Assembly: GCF_025567365.1 (NCBI RefSeq)
Contig: NZ_JAOQJG010000003.1
Coordinates: forward strand, 327,874 to 391,873
Length of the DNA: 64,000 bases
Source of the DNA: Anaerostipes amylophilus
GTDB taxonomy: Bacteria; Bacillota; Clostridia; Lachnospirales; Lachnospiraceae
Direction: 5' to 3'
How positions within the stretch are numbered: position 1 is the stretch's first letter; the number at the start of each line of letters is the position of its first letter. The translations under genes and the position numbers were made by a program. Shown here one piece after another: positions 18,076 through 26,616 of this stretch. The notes below the pieces were generated by a model, which worked only from the letters and a program-made list of their open reading frames with translations, did no database searches and was not told where the DNA came from.

Positions 18076-18882
18076 ATGGATGAGAGATACAATGTTTTAA
18101 TTGCTGATAGCTATCCACACGAATCCAAACAATTAAAAGAAGAACTGCAAAAGCAATATAATGTAATAGCAATCGCAGAAAATGGTGAAGAAGCACTTTC
18201 TGGAATTATAAGTCTAAAACCAGATTTAGTGATCGTTGATCTGATGTTACCAGGACTTGATGGGCTTGGGGTTATTGAAAGGTGCAGGGAAGTGATGAGC
18301 CCAGATGAAGTGCCGGCATTTATAGCCTTGACAATGATGGAAAATCAAGATCTGATGGAGTATATCAGACATTTGAAAGTTGACTACTGCATGATGAAGC
18401 CATTTCAAGCAGCGATTCTTGCAGAGAGAATTACACAGATGATAAGAATTCGTTCTGTAAATACAAAGATTCAAAAAGAAATACATAAAGAAAAAGAAGA
18501 AATACCATCTATTGGTAATAAAAATGATATTCGAAGAGAGATAAGTCTTTTAGTAAGAAATTTAGGGATTCCAGCACATATCAAAGGATGCCGTTATATA
18601 AAGTGTGGAATTTTAATGGCTATGGAAGATGCAAACAGTGTTAATTATATTACCAAATCACTTTATCCGGATATTGCTAAGAAATACAAGACAACGATCG
18701 GAAGCGTTGAGAGAGCAATCCGTCATGCGGTTGACATTGTGTGGATCAGAGGAAACAAACAACTGTTAGGTGAAATTTTTGGAACTTTTGTGATTGAGCA
18801 GCAGGAAAGACCAACGAACTCTGAATTTATTGCTGCAGTTGCCGACTGGATGAGATTGGAATACCAGATTCGGGTATCATAA
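18076..18882 (+). CDS. Spo0A paralogue 3, altered receiver and altered C-terminus
   Basis: A 268-residue Spo0A-like protein. In the receiver the acidic pair becomes D11-S12 (IADSYP), while Asp55 (IVDLMLPGLDG), Thr86 (ALTMM) and Lys108 (MMKPF) remain. The HTH core SVERAIRHAVDIVWIRGN is kept, but the following segment that reads GYTI.AGKGKPTNSEF in the other two copies is FGTFVIEQQERPTNSEF here. The ATG at 18076 follows GGAGGAG. It lies 58 nt after paralogue 2 and 15 nt before a FliB-like gene. It is the most diverged of the three. Confidence 0.85.
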   Translation: MDERYNVLIADSYPHESKQLKEELQKQYNVIAIAENGEEALSGIISLKPDLVIVDLMLPGLDGLGVIERCREVMSPDEVPAFIALTMMENQDLMEYIRHLKVDYCMMKPFQAAILAERITQMIRIRSVNTKIQKEIHKEKEEIPSIGNKNDIRREISLLVRNLGIPAHIKGCRYIKCGILMAMEDANSVNYITKSLYPDIAKKYKTTIGSVERAIRHAVDIVWIRGNKQLLGEIFGTFVIEQQERPTNSEFIAAVADWMRLEYQIRVS

Positions 18883-18897
18883 AATTTGGAGGAAAAT

Positions 18898-19905
18898 ATG
18901 AAACAATATATTCCAAGCTATTATAGAAATTTTCAATGCATTGCACAAAAATGTAAAGACAATTGTTGCATTGGATGGGATATTATGATTGATCGGCAAT
19001 CATATGAACAATATCAAAAAGTTGCAACTCCATTTAAAAAACGTTTGAATGAGGGAATTATTCAGGAAGAGGAACCTAAGTTTTATATGAATGAAGATGG
19101 AAGATGTGCTTTTTTAAATGAGAATAATCTATGTGATATATATATTCAGCTAGGGGAAGAGGCTTTATGTGATATATGCACTGAACATCCAAGGTTTCAT
19201 AATGAATATGGACATATTGTGCAGTCAGGTCTTGGATTGGCTTGTGAAGAAGCAGCTCGATTGATCTTAAACGATTTAGACTTGAAAATAGAAGAAGATG
19301 TTTTGAAATCAGAAAAAGAAGATGATGAATGGGCTAATGAATTAATGAAGCTAGAGATGTTGTTATTAAATATTCTGAAAAATAAAGAATATTGTGTGGA
19401 TGAGAAGATTGATAAAATTTTTGATCTGACAGCAGCATATCAAAAGGAAATAAATTATACAGGAGAACTTACAGTACCGATCGATCAGAAGAAGATAAAA
19501 CCACAACATCTTATGTTGAAGATGAGGCAGAAAGATTATTTGGAATACTGGTTTGATTTCTATAGTAATCTTGACTATATGGATGAAACATTTCAGAGTC
19601 TGCTTAGGAAATCGGTAAAAGAATTTGAAACGTGTAAGAAACAAGATATAAATGATCAATATATAGAGCGATTATTGTATTATTTTATTTATCGGCATTT
19701 TATTAAGGCATATGAAGATGATAATCTGATAGATAAAATAAAATTTGCAGTTTTAAGTGTATTGATGATAGAAATTGTGGCAAAGTATTGTAAGGTATAC
19801 GATAGTTCTTTTGAACTTTTAGATATTGCTAAAATGTATTCAAAAGAAATTGAATATTCAGAGGAGAATATAGAAGCAATCTTTGAAGAACTATTGTTTG
19901 ACTAA
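18898..19905 (+). CDS. FliB-like cysteine-cluster protein (flagellin lysine-N-methylase family)
   Basis: A 335-residue protein of the FliB family. Its N-terminal half has a cysteine-rich putative metal site: FQCIAQKCKDNCCIGWDI (about residues 11-28), GRCAFLNENNLCDIY (about 66-80) and EALCDICTEHPRF. FliB in Salmonella methylates flagellin lysines, but many homologues occur in non-flagellated Clostridia and no flagellar gene is visible here, so the substrate is unknown. The ATG at 18898 follows GGAGGA. The 15-nt gap from the third spo0A paralogue suggests one transcript. Confidence 0.75.
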   Translation: MKQYIPSYYRNFQCIAQKCKDNCCIGWDIMIDRQSYEQYQKVATPFKKRLNEGIIQEEEPKFYMNEDGRCAFLNENNLCDIYIQLGEEALCDICTEHPRFHNEYGHIVQSGLGLACEEAARLILNDLDLKIEEDVLKSEKEDDEWANELMKLEMLLLNILKNKEYCVDEKIDKIFDLTAAYQKEINYTGELTVPIDQKKIKPQHLMLKMRQKDYLEYWFDFYSNLDYMDETFQSLLRKSVKEFETCKKQDINDQYIERLLYYFIYRHFIKAYEDDNLIDKIKFAVLSVLMIEIVAKYCKVYDSSFELLDIAKMYSKEIEYSEENIEAIFEELLFD

Positions 19906-19976
19906 TATACATAATATCTTTATAATAATTGAGAGATAGTAAATGATAAATAGAAAAACCGAAAGAGAAATATTGT

Positions 19977-20522
19977 ATGGAAATTCGAAAGAGGAAACCA
20001 ATAGGAAAGAAAAATATCAAGTATATTGAAGAACTGTATGCAGAATATTCAAAAAGGTTGTTTTTCATTGCAAGAAAATATGTTGAAAATGAAGATTTTG
20101 CAGAAGATGTTGTACAGAGTGCATTTGCGAAAGTGTTGACATATCCTGATGGTATTTTAAAAGTGCCGAGAGATGAAGTGTTTTATTTTTTGTCTACAGT
20201 TCTAAAACATGAAGCGTATGATATTATTCAGGAAGAGAAAGATAATGAACATGAAAGTCTTGTTTATGACGATGGGACGGAAGGTGATTTTATTGAAGAT
20301 CCGAGAGATAACTATCTTCAGATGATAGATTTGGATTCATTAAAATATAATCTTTCTCGAATGAAAAGACGTCATCGAGATACATTATTATTTCGGTATG
20401 TTTATGGCTTAAAATGCAAAGAGATTGCAGACATATTTAAGATTTCAGAACGAACGGTAAAAATACGATGCAGTGAGGCGAGAGTTCAATTAAAGAAGAT
20501 GATGGAAGAGGACGAATTATAA
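19977..20522 (+). CDS. ECF-like sigma-70 family RNA polymerase factor
   Basis: A 181-residue sigma factor with region 2 near residues 20-75 (YIEELYAEYSKRLFFIARKYV, FAEDVVQSAFAKVL) and region 4 near 125-175 (LLFRYVYGLKCKEIADIF, ISERTVKIRCSEARVQL). No anti-sigma factor gene is next to it. The next gene is a convergent lipoprotein. The ribosome binding site before the ATG at 19977 is weak (AAAGAGAAA). Target genes are unknown. A near-perfect terminator hairpin follows. Confidence 0.85.
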   Translation: MEIRKRKPIGKKNIKYIEELYAEYSKRLFFIARKYVENEDFAEDVVQSAFAKVLTYPDGILKVPRDEVFYFLSTVLKHEAYDIIQEEKDNEHESLVYDDGTEGDFIEDPRDNYLQMIDLDSLKYNLSRMKRRHRDTLLFRYVYGLKCKEIADIFKISERTVKIRCSEARVQLKKMMEEDEL

Positions 20523-20530
20523 AGAGAGAT

Positions 20531-20571
20531 AAGAAAAAGGTTAGCGATAAAATTGTGCTAACCTTTTTCTT
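20531..20571. terminator. Bidirectional intrinsic terminator
   Basis: A perfect 15-bp stem (AAGAAAAAGGTTAGC with GCTAACCTTTTTCTT, 11-nt loop) lies between the convergent sigma factor and lipoprotein genes. The A-rich and T-rich flanks allow it to work on both strands. Confidence 0.92.
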
Positions 20572-20575
20572 AATA

Positions 20576-21241
20576 TTATTGATTTGTAACGATCTCGGTC
20601 AACTTGCTTCCAACTTCTTCATATTTTTCTGGGAAGAAAATACGAATTGTATTTTTACCGCTTTTGATCTTTTGAAGATTCAAAGTGAATGTCTTATCGT
20701 GCATATCATTGGAAACAGGAGCTGAATTAAAACTATCGATTACATTTGATACCAGTTGTTTTTTAGCATCAGATAACTTCTCAATATGCAGAGGCTTTAA
20801 CTCATCTAAAGTTGTTTGTTTTGCCTGCTTGAAAATATCAAGGTAATTAATATATTGGCTGGAAACTTTTACAGTTGATTCTTTGTCATTTTTCTTAACG
20901 ACAGAAACTTTATATTCCAAAGAAACCAGTTTCTTGCTGATTGCTTTAAAAATGTCTTTTGCCTGTGATTTTGTGATCGCAACTCCAGCATCTTTAAAAC
21001 TTTTCTGGATTGTAGATACCATAGAGGACTGATAGGTTTTTAAAGTTTCCTTTGATTCCTTAGAATCAATTCCAAGATCAGTCATAGCAGAGGTGTCTTG
21101 CCTGATGATCAGATCATAAAAGGCCTCCATTGTCTTGTCTGGTTTTGCAATCGCATTGGTTTGTCCGCATCCGGCAAGAGATAATAATAACAAGATACCT
21201 AATACACCGGACAGGATTTGTCTGTAAATCCTACGTTTCAT
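20576..21241 (-). CDS. Predicted lipoprotein of unknown function
   Basis: A 221-residue secreted lipoprotein. The N-terminus has KRR, a hydrophobic stretch and the lipobox LSLAGC with the lipidated cysteine near residue 25. The mature part (FYDLIIRQDTSAMTDLGI onward) resembles the helical DUF5105-type lipoproteins of Clostridia, but this is a weak recognition. It ends in an acid/lysine-rich region without catalytic motifs. AGAAAGGAT precedes the start. It has its own strong promoter, divergent from the topoisomerase genes. Confidence 0.8.
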   Translation of the reverse strand: MKRRIYRQILSGVLGILLLLSLAGCGQTNAIAKPDKTMEAFYDLIIRQDTSAMTDLGIDSKESKETLKTYQSSMVSTIQKSFKDAGVAITKSQAKDIFKAISKKLVSLEYKVSVVKKNDKESTVKVSSQYINYLDIFKQAKQTTLDELKPLHIEKLSDAKKQLVSNVIDSFNSAPVSNDMHDKTFTLNLQKIKSGKNTIRIFFPEKYEEVGSKLTEIVTNQ

Positions 21242-21276
21242 ACTCTTTATCCTTTCTGTTTATTTGTATATTTAAT

Positions 21277-21305
21277 ATTATATGGATTTTGCCAGATAAA
21301 GTCAA
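21277..21305 (-). promoter_or_regulatory. Sigma-A promoter of the lipoprotein gene
   Basis: On the minus strand TTGACT and TATAAT are separated by 17 nt. A single TGTCGAA (21310-21316, plus-strand sense) lies 4 bp upstream of the -35, within the divergent region shared with the topoisomerase genes. Confidence 0.8.
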
Positions 21306-21345
21306 TCATTGTCGAAAGCTGCTCAAAGGTATATAAGATTTGCGT

Positions 21346-21374
21346 TTGCGTAACAAAAAGTTGTGTGTTAAACT
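21346..21374 (+). promoter_or_regulatory. Sigma-A promoter of the topoisomerase operon
   Basis: TTGCGT and TAAACT are 17 nt apart, with an extended -10 (TGTTAAACT). It is followed by a short leader and AAAAGGAG before the start at 21411. Confidence 0.65.
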
Positions 21375-21410
21375 AAATAACCGAAAGATGAAAAGGAGTG
21401 TTTTGTATTT

Positions 21411-23324
21411 ATGGCAAGTAAAACATATGATGCTAATAGTATTTCAGTTCTGGAAGGATTGGAAGCTGTCAGAAAACGTCCTGGAATGTATATCGGAAGT
21501 GTATCTACAAAGGGACTAAATCATTTAATATATGAAATCGTAGATAATTCAGTGGATGAATTTCTTGCAGGATATTGTAATGAGATCACAGTTTCATTAA
21601 ATAATGATGGGACTGCAACGATCATAGATAATGGACGAGGAATTCCAGTTGGAATCAATGAAAGAACAGGAAAGACAGCAGTTGAGATGGTATTTACTAT
21701 GCTGCATGCGGGTGGTAAGTTTGGAGATGGAGGATATAAGATATCAGGAGGCCTTCATGGAGTAGGTGCATCTGTGGTAAATGCATTATCTACATGGCTT
21801 ACAGTGACTGTCAGACAAGGCGGAAAGATTTATCAGCAAAAGTATGAAAGAGGAAAAATCATAACACCGCTTGAAGTGATTGGAACATGTCGAAAGTCTG
21901 ATACAGGAACAAAGGTACAGTTTCTTCCGGATCCAGAAATTTTTGATAAAACATATTTTAAAGCAGCGATGGTAAGAAACCGTTTGCATGAGACAGCATA
22001 TCTGAATCCAAACCTTACGATTCATTATATTAACCAAAGAGAAGGTGAAGAAACCACAGTTGATTATCATGAGCCAGAGGGAATCTGTGCATATGTAAAA
22101 AAATTAAATGAAGGAAAGCAAATGCTTCATGAACCAGTTTATTTTAAACGTATGGTTGATGGAATTGAAGCAGAGGTGGCTTTTCAGTATACAGAAGATT
22201 TTGGAGAAAATATTCTTGGCTTTTGTAATAATATCTATACGATCGAAGGTGGAACACATATCACTGGATTTAAAACGAAATTCACAACGATCATGAATCA
22301 GTATGCGAGGGAGATAGGCGTTTTAAAAGAGAAAGATGCAAACTTTACGGGAACAGATGTAAGAAATGGTATGACAGCGATTGTTTCTGTAAAACATCCT
22401 GAGCCAAGATTTGAAGGACAAACGAAGACAAAACTTGATAATCCAGATGCAGCCAAAGCAGTTGGAGAGATTGCAGGAGAAGAACTTGTTTTATATTTTG
22501 ATAAGAATTTAGATACATTAAAGAAAGTGTTGGCATGTGCAGAAAAATCTGCAAAGATTCGAAAAGCAGAAGAAAAAGCAAAGACGAATATGCTAGTGAA
22601 ACAAAAGCTATCAATTGACAGTAATGGGAAATTGGCAAACTGTGAAAGCAGAAAAGCAGAGGAATGTGAAATCTTTATCGTTGAGGGAGATTCTGCAGGA
22701 GGTTCTGCAAAAACAGCAAGGAATAGAAAAACACAGGCAATTCTTCCAATCCGTGGAAAAATCTTAAATGTAGAAAAAGCAACGATGGATAAAGTACTTG
22801 CAAATGCAGAGATCAAGACAATGATCAATTCTTTTGGATGTGGATTTTCAGAAGGATATGGAAATGATTTTGATATTACAAAGCTTCGTTATCATAAGAT
22901 CATTATTATGACAGATGCCGATGTGGATGGAGCACATATTGCCACGTTACTTTTAACATTTTTCTACCGTTTTATGCCGGAGCTTATTACACATGGACAT
23001 GTATATCTTGCAACGCCTCCATTATATAAGGCAATGCCAAAAAAAGGAGAAGAAACATATCTTTATGATGATGTGGCACTTTCTAAATACCGTGCAAATC
23101 ATAAAGGAAGCTTTACATTGCAAAGATATAAAGGCTTAGGTGAAATGGATGCACAGCAGTTGTGGGAAACAACATTGAATCCAGAGAGCCGTACTTTAAA
23201 ACAGATTGAGATCGAAGATGCGAGAATGGCATCAGATGTAACTTCCATGCTTATGGGAAGTGATGTGCCGCCTCGCAGACAGTTTATTTATGAAAATGCA
23301 AATGATGCGATGCTTGATATATAA
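21411..23324 (+). CDS. Type II DNA topoisomerase subunit B (ParE/GyrB family)
   Basis: A 637-residue ATPase subunit. The GHKL ATP site shows LEAVRKRPGMYIGS, EIVDNSVDEFLAG, IDNGRGIPVG and GGLHGVGASVVNALS. The TOPRIM region has IVEGDSAGGSAKTARNRKTQ and MTDADVDGAHIATLLL. The C-terminal PLYK and RYKGLGEMDAQQLWETT segments are intact. It is paired with a subunit A 21 nt downstream. Gyrase genes normally lie near the origin, and the partner lacks a GyrA box, so this pair is probably the topoisomerase IV equivalent. Many databases label it gyrase B. Confidence 0.9.
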   Translation: MASKTYDANSISVLEGLEAVRKRPGMYIGSVSTKGLNHLIYEIVDNSVDEFLAGYCNEITVSLNNDGTATIIDNGRGIPVGINERTGKTAVEMVFTMLHAGGKFGDGGYKISGGLHGVGASVVNALSTWLTVTVRQGGKIYQQKYERGKIITPLEVIGTCRKSDTGTKVQFLPDPEIFDKTYFKAAMVRNRLHETAYLNPNLTIHYINQREGEETTVDYHEPEGICAYVKKLNEGKQMLHEPVYFKRMVDGIEAEVAFQYTEDFGENILGFCNNIYTIEGGTHITGFKTKFTTIMNQYAREIGVLKEKDANFTGTDVRNGMTAIVSVKHPEPRFEGQTKTKLDNPDAAKAVGEIAGEELVLYFDKNLDTLKKVLACAEKSAKIRKAEEKAKTNMLVKQKLSIDSNGKLANCESRKAEECEIFIVEGDSAGGSAKTARNRKTQAILPIRGKILNVEKATMDKVLANAEIKTMINSFGCGFSEGYGNDFDITKLRYHKIIIMTDADVDGAHIATLLLTFFYRFMPELITHGHVYLATPPLYKAMPKKGEETYLYDDVALSKYRANHKGSFTLQRYKGLGEMDAQQLWETTLNPESRTLKQIEIEDARMASDVTSMLMGSDVPPRRQFIYENANDAMLDI

Positions 23325-23345
23325 AAAGAAAGGAAAACATAAATA

Positions 23346-25598
23346 ATGTCAGAACATATTATTAAAGCGGAATTTTCTGAGGTTATGCAAAAATCTTATA
23401 TTGATTATGCCATGAGTGTTATCTGTGCAAGAGCATTGCCGGATGCAAGAGATGGTTTAAAGCCAGTACAAAGACGAGTGCTTTATTCTATGGATGAGTT
23501 AGGCCTCCGCTATGACAGACCACATAGAAAATCTGCTAGAATTGTTGGAGATACAATGGGTAAATATCATCCCCATGGAGACAGTTCGATTTACGAATCA
23601 TTAGTCGTTATGTCACAGGATTTTAAAAAAGGAATTCCGCTAGTAGACGGACATGGTAATTTTGGTTCCATTGAAGGAGATGGAGCTGCGGCCATGCGAT
23701 ATACAGAGGCAAGACTTCAAAAGATTACACAGGAAGCTTATCTGGCGGATCTGGATAAGAATGTTGTTGATTTTGTATCCAACTTTGATGAGACAGAAAA
23801 AGAACCAGAAGTACTTCCAGTTAAGATACCGAATCTTTTGGTAAATGGTGCGGATGGAATTGCGGTAGGTATGACAACAAGTATTCCACCACATAATCTT
23901 AGTGAAGTAATTGATGCGGTGAAAGCCTATATGCGTAAGGAAAGTATTACGAATGAAGAATTAATGGAATATATTCAAGGACCGGATTTTCCAACAGGCG
24001 GTATTGTGATCAATAAAAAAGATCTTTTAAATATTTATTCTTCAGGAATCGGAAAGATAAAATTAAGAGGAAAAGTGACTTTGGAACCTGCAAAGAAACG
24101 AGGAGAAAAGGATAAACTTGTAATTTCAGAGATTCCATATACAATGATCGGGAATAACATATCTAAGTTTTTATCTGATATTGTATCACTGATTGAAAAT
24201 AAAGTAACAACAGATATCTTAGATATTTCAAATGAATCATCAAAAGATGGAATCAGAATTGTTCTAGAACTGCGAAAAGGGGCAGACGTGGAACGCCTTA
24301 AAAATCTTTTATACAAAAAGACAAAGCTTGAAGATACATTTGGTGTTAATATGCTTGCAATCGTCAATGGACGGCCAGAGACATTGGATTTAAAAGGAAT
24401 CATTGAAAATCATACACAGTTTCATTACGAAGTAACTAGAAGAAAATATAAAACGTTATTAAATAAATTATATGAACAGCGCGAGATCAAGGAAGGATTG
24501 ATCAAGGCTTGCGATATGATAGATTTGATCATCGAGATCATTCGTGGAAGTAAAAATCAGAAAGAAGTTAAGGCATGTCTTACAAAAGGAGATGTTGGTA
24601 ATATCAGATTTCAGTCATCTGATTCTATGATCGAAGCAACAAAACTTTCATTTACAGATAAACAAGCAAGTGCGATCCTTGATCTGAAATTATATCGTCT
24701 GATCGGTTTGGAAATTTTAATGCTTAAGGAAGAATATGAAGAAATTGTTACAAAGATCGCAGAATACGAAGATATTCTGGCTAATGAAAAATCATTAAAA
24801 AATGTAATACGAAAAGAATTAGACTTGATCAAAAAAGAATTTGGATCACAAAGAAAAACCATTGTTGAAGACGCAAAAGAGGCAGTTTATGTTGCAGCAC
24901 CAATTAAAGAAGAGACCGTTTATTTTGTGATGGATCGCTTCGGTTATTCGAAAACAATGGATAAAGCAACATATCAGAGAAATAAGGATAATATTTTAAA
25001 AGAATATAAATTTATTGTGCCTTGCATGAACACAGACAAAATCTGTGTGTTTACCAATCTTGGACTGATGCATCAGATTAAAGTGCTTGATATTCCGGCA
25101 GGTAAGTTCCGCGATAAAGGTGTACCGATTGATAATCTTTGTAATTATGATAGTGCGAAAGAATATATTATACAAGTACTTGATGTCCAGACAATGATAC
25201 ATAGTACGTTGCTATTTGCAACTGCAAAGAGCATGTTAAAGGTAATGGATGGAGACTTATTAAATGCATCAAAAAGAACAGTACAGGCGACAAAACTATC
25301 CGAAGATGAACTGGTTGCTGTAATTGTGGCAGATTGGAGTGAAGAATCTGAGGATAAAGTTGTTTTACAGACAAAAGATGGAGTATTTTTAAAATTTCCA
25401 TATGCAGAAATTCCGAAGAAGAAAAAAAGTGCACTTGGTGTGCGAGGAATGAAATTATCTAAAGATGATCTTATCACGAATGTATATGTTATGGATGCAC
25501 AAAATATAAGTTCCATTATGTATAAGGAAAAAGAACTCGAATTTAACAGATTAAAATTGTCAAAACGAGATACGAAAGGAACTAAGGTCCGCAGATAA
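23346..25598 (+). CDS. Type II DNA topoisomerase subunit A (ParC/GyrA family)
   Basis: A 750-residue DNA cleavage-rejoining subunit. The N-terminal winged helix has KYHPHGDSSIYESLV (the quinolone-resistance region, with S and E at the usual positions) and the catalytic tyrosine in AAAMRYTEARL. The tower and coiled coil follow. The C-terminal beta-pinwheel (about 500-750) shows repeated blades (VFTNLGLMHQIKV, VVLQTKDGVFLKF) but no QRRGGKG-type GyrA box, which points to decatenation/relaxation of the topoisomerase IV kind rather than supercoiling. It is co-transcribed with subunit B and probably with the glycosyltransferase 17 nt later. Confidence 0.9.
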   Translation: MSEHIIKAEFSEVMQKSYIDYAMSVICARALPDARDGLKPVQRRVLYSMDELGLRYDRPHRKSARIVGDTMGKYHPHGDSSIYESLVVMSQDFKKGIPLVDGHGNFGSIEGDGAAAMRYTEARLQKITQEAYLADLDKNVVDFVSNFDETEKEPEVLPVKIPNLLVNGADGIAVGMTTSIPPHNLSEVIDAVKAYMRKESITNEELMEYIQGPDFPTGGIVINKKDLLNIYSSGIGKIKLRGKVTLEPAKKRGEKDKLVISEIPYTMIGNNISKFLSDIVSLIENKVTTDILDISNESSKDGIRIVLELRKGADVERLKNLLYKKTKLEDTFGVNMLAIVNGRPETLDLKGIIENHTQFHYEVTRRKYKTLLNKLYEQREIKEGLIKACDMIDLIIEIIRGSKNQKEVKACLTKGDVGNIRFQSSDSMIEATKLSFTDKQASAILDLKLYRLIGLEILMLKEEYEEIVTKIAEYEDILANEKSLKNVIRKELDLIKKEFGSQRKTIVEDAKEAVYVAAPIKEETVYFVMDRFGYSKTMDKATYQRNKDNILKEYKFIVPCMNTDKICVFTNLGLMHQIKVLDIPAGKFRDKGVPIDNLCNYDSAKEYIIQVLDVQTMIHSTLLFATAKSMLKVMDGDLLNASKRTVQATKLSEDELVAVIVADWSEESEDKVVLQTKDGVFLKFPYAEIPKKKKSALGVRGMKLSKDDLITNVYVMDAQNISSIMYKEKELEFNRLKLSKRDTKGTKVRR

Positions 25599-25615
25599 AA
25601 CAGAAAGGAAATGTT

Positions 25616-26548
25616 ATGAAAGTTGATTTGATCATACCGACTTATAAACCTGGAGAAAAATTCAAGAAATCATTAAAACGACTTGCACAGCAGACAAGAA
25701 AACCAGACAGGATCATTTTGATTAATACAGAAGCACAATATTTTGATGAGGAGATGATACGTCCATATGACAATGTGGAAGTGTATCATATTAAAAAAGA
25801 AAACTTTGACCATGGGGCAACAAGAGATTATGGAGCCTCACTTGCAGAAGATGCAGATATTTTAATGTTTATGACAGATGATGCAATTCCAAAAGATAAA
25901 TATCTAGTAGAGAATTTGATAAAGGCGTTTAATGATCCAAAAGTTTCAGCAGCATATGGAAGGCAGATGGCAGATCCAAAGAAAAATTATATCGAATATT
26001 ATACAAGAATCTTTAATTACCCAGAAGAAAGCAGGATTAAGAGGAGAGAAGATCTTGATACGCTGGGAATCAAAACTTTTTTTTGCTCTAATGTATGCAG
26101 TGCTTATAGAAAGACAGATTATGATGCAATGGGAGGTTTTGAACACAAAACAATTTTTAATGAAGATATGATCATGGCCTCTAAACTGATCGAAGATGGA
26201 AAAGCTGTTGCCTATCAGGCCGATGCAAGAGTCTGGCATTGGCATGATTATAAAGCAATGCAGCAGCTTCATCGTAATTTTGATCTTGCTGTATCACAGG
26301 TGGATCATGGAGGTTTGTTCTTGAAAGTAAAATCTGAATCCGAGGGAGTTAAAATGGTTATTTCAACGATCAGACATTTGATAACTAAAGGAAAAATTTA
26401 TCTGATTCCGAAATATGTGATTGATTCTGGATTCAAACTGATTGGTTATAAGCTTGGAAGAAACTATAAAAAGCTTCCGAGATGGATGATCTTAAAACTT
26501 ACAATGAATAAGACGTACTGGAATTTTAACGAAAACTTAATAAAATAA
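25616..26548 (+). CDS. Glycosyltransferase family 2
   Basis: A 310-residue GT-A enzyme. The nucleotide-sugar domain runs from VDLIIPTYKPG through INTEA to the DxD-like metal site MTDDAIP near residue 92. The acceptor half has GGFEHKTIFNEDMIMASKL with the expected ED. The sequence resembles rhamnosyltransferase-like GT2 enzymes used for cell-wall polysaccharides. Donor and acceptor are unknown. No transmembrane segments are obvious. It is close behind the topoisomerase operon, and its neighbour downstream attaches polymers to the wall, a plausible functional link. Confidence 0.82.
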   Translation: MKVDLIIPTYKPGEKFKKSLKRLAQQTRKPDRIILINTEAQYFDEEMIRPYDNVEVYHIKKENFDHGATRDYGASLAEDADILMFMTDDAIPKDKYLVENLIKAFNDPKVSAAYGRQMADPKKNYIEYYTRIFNYPEESRIKRREDLDTLGIKTFFCSNVCSAYRKTDYDAMGGFEHKTIFNEDMIMASKLIEDGKAVAYQADARVWHWHDYKAMQQLHRNFDLAVSQVDHGGLFLKVKSESEGVKMVISTIRHLITKGKIYLIPKYVIDSGFKLIGYKLGRNYKKLPRWMILKLTMNKTYWNFNENLIK

Positions 26549-26570
26549 TCTACAGTTTTTATTGATTCTA

Positions 26571-26579
26571 TGATATAAT
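26571..26579 (+). promoter_or_regulatory. Extended -10 promoter of the LCP gene
   Basis: TGATATAAT is a TG-extended -10 with only a poor -35 upstream. It overlaps an alternative ATG at 26578, which argues that the LCP gene starts at the later ATG at 26617. Confidence 0.5.
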
Positions 26580-26616
26580 GAGTAACCGAAAGCAGTCAAT
26601 TGCGAGGAGGACACGA

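Noticed and set aside
22298..22828. A 176-residue minus-strand reading frame inside the topoisomerase B gene
   Set aside because: It is a Phe/Ser-rich shadow of the conserved TOPRIM region, with no promoter or start signal.
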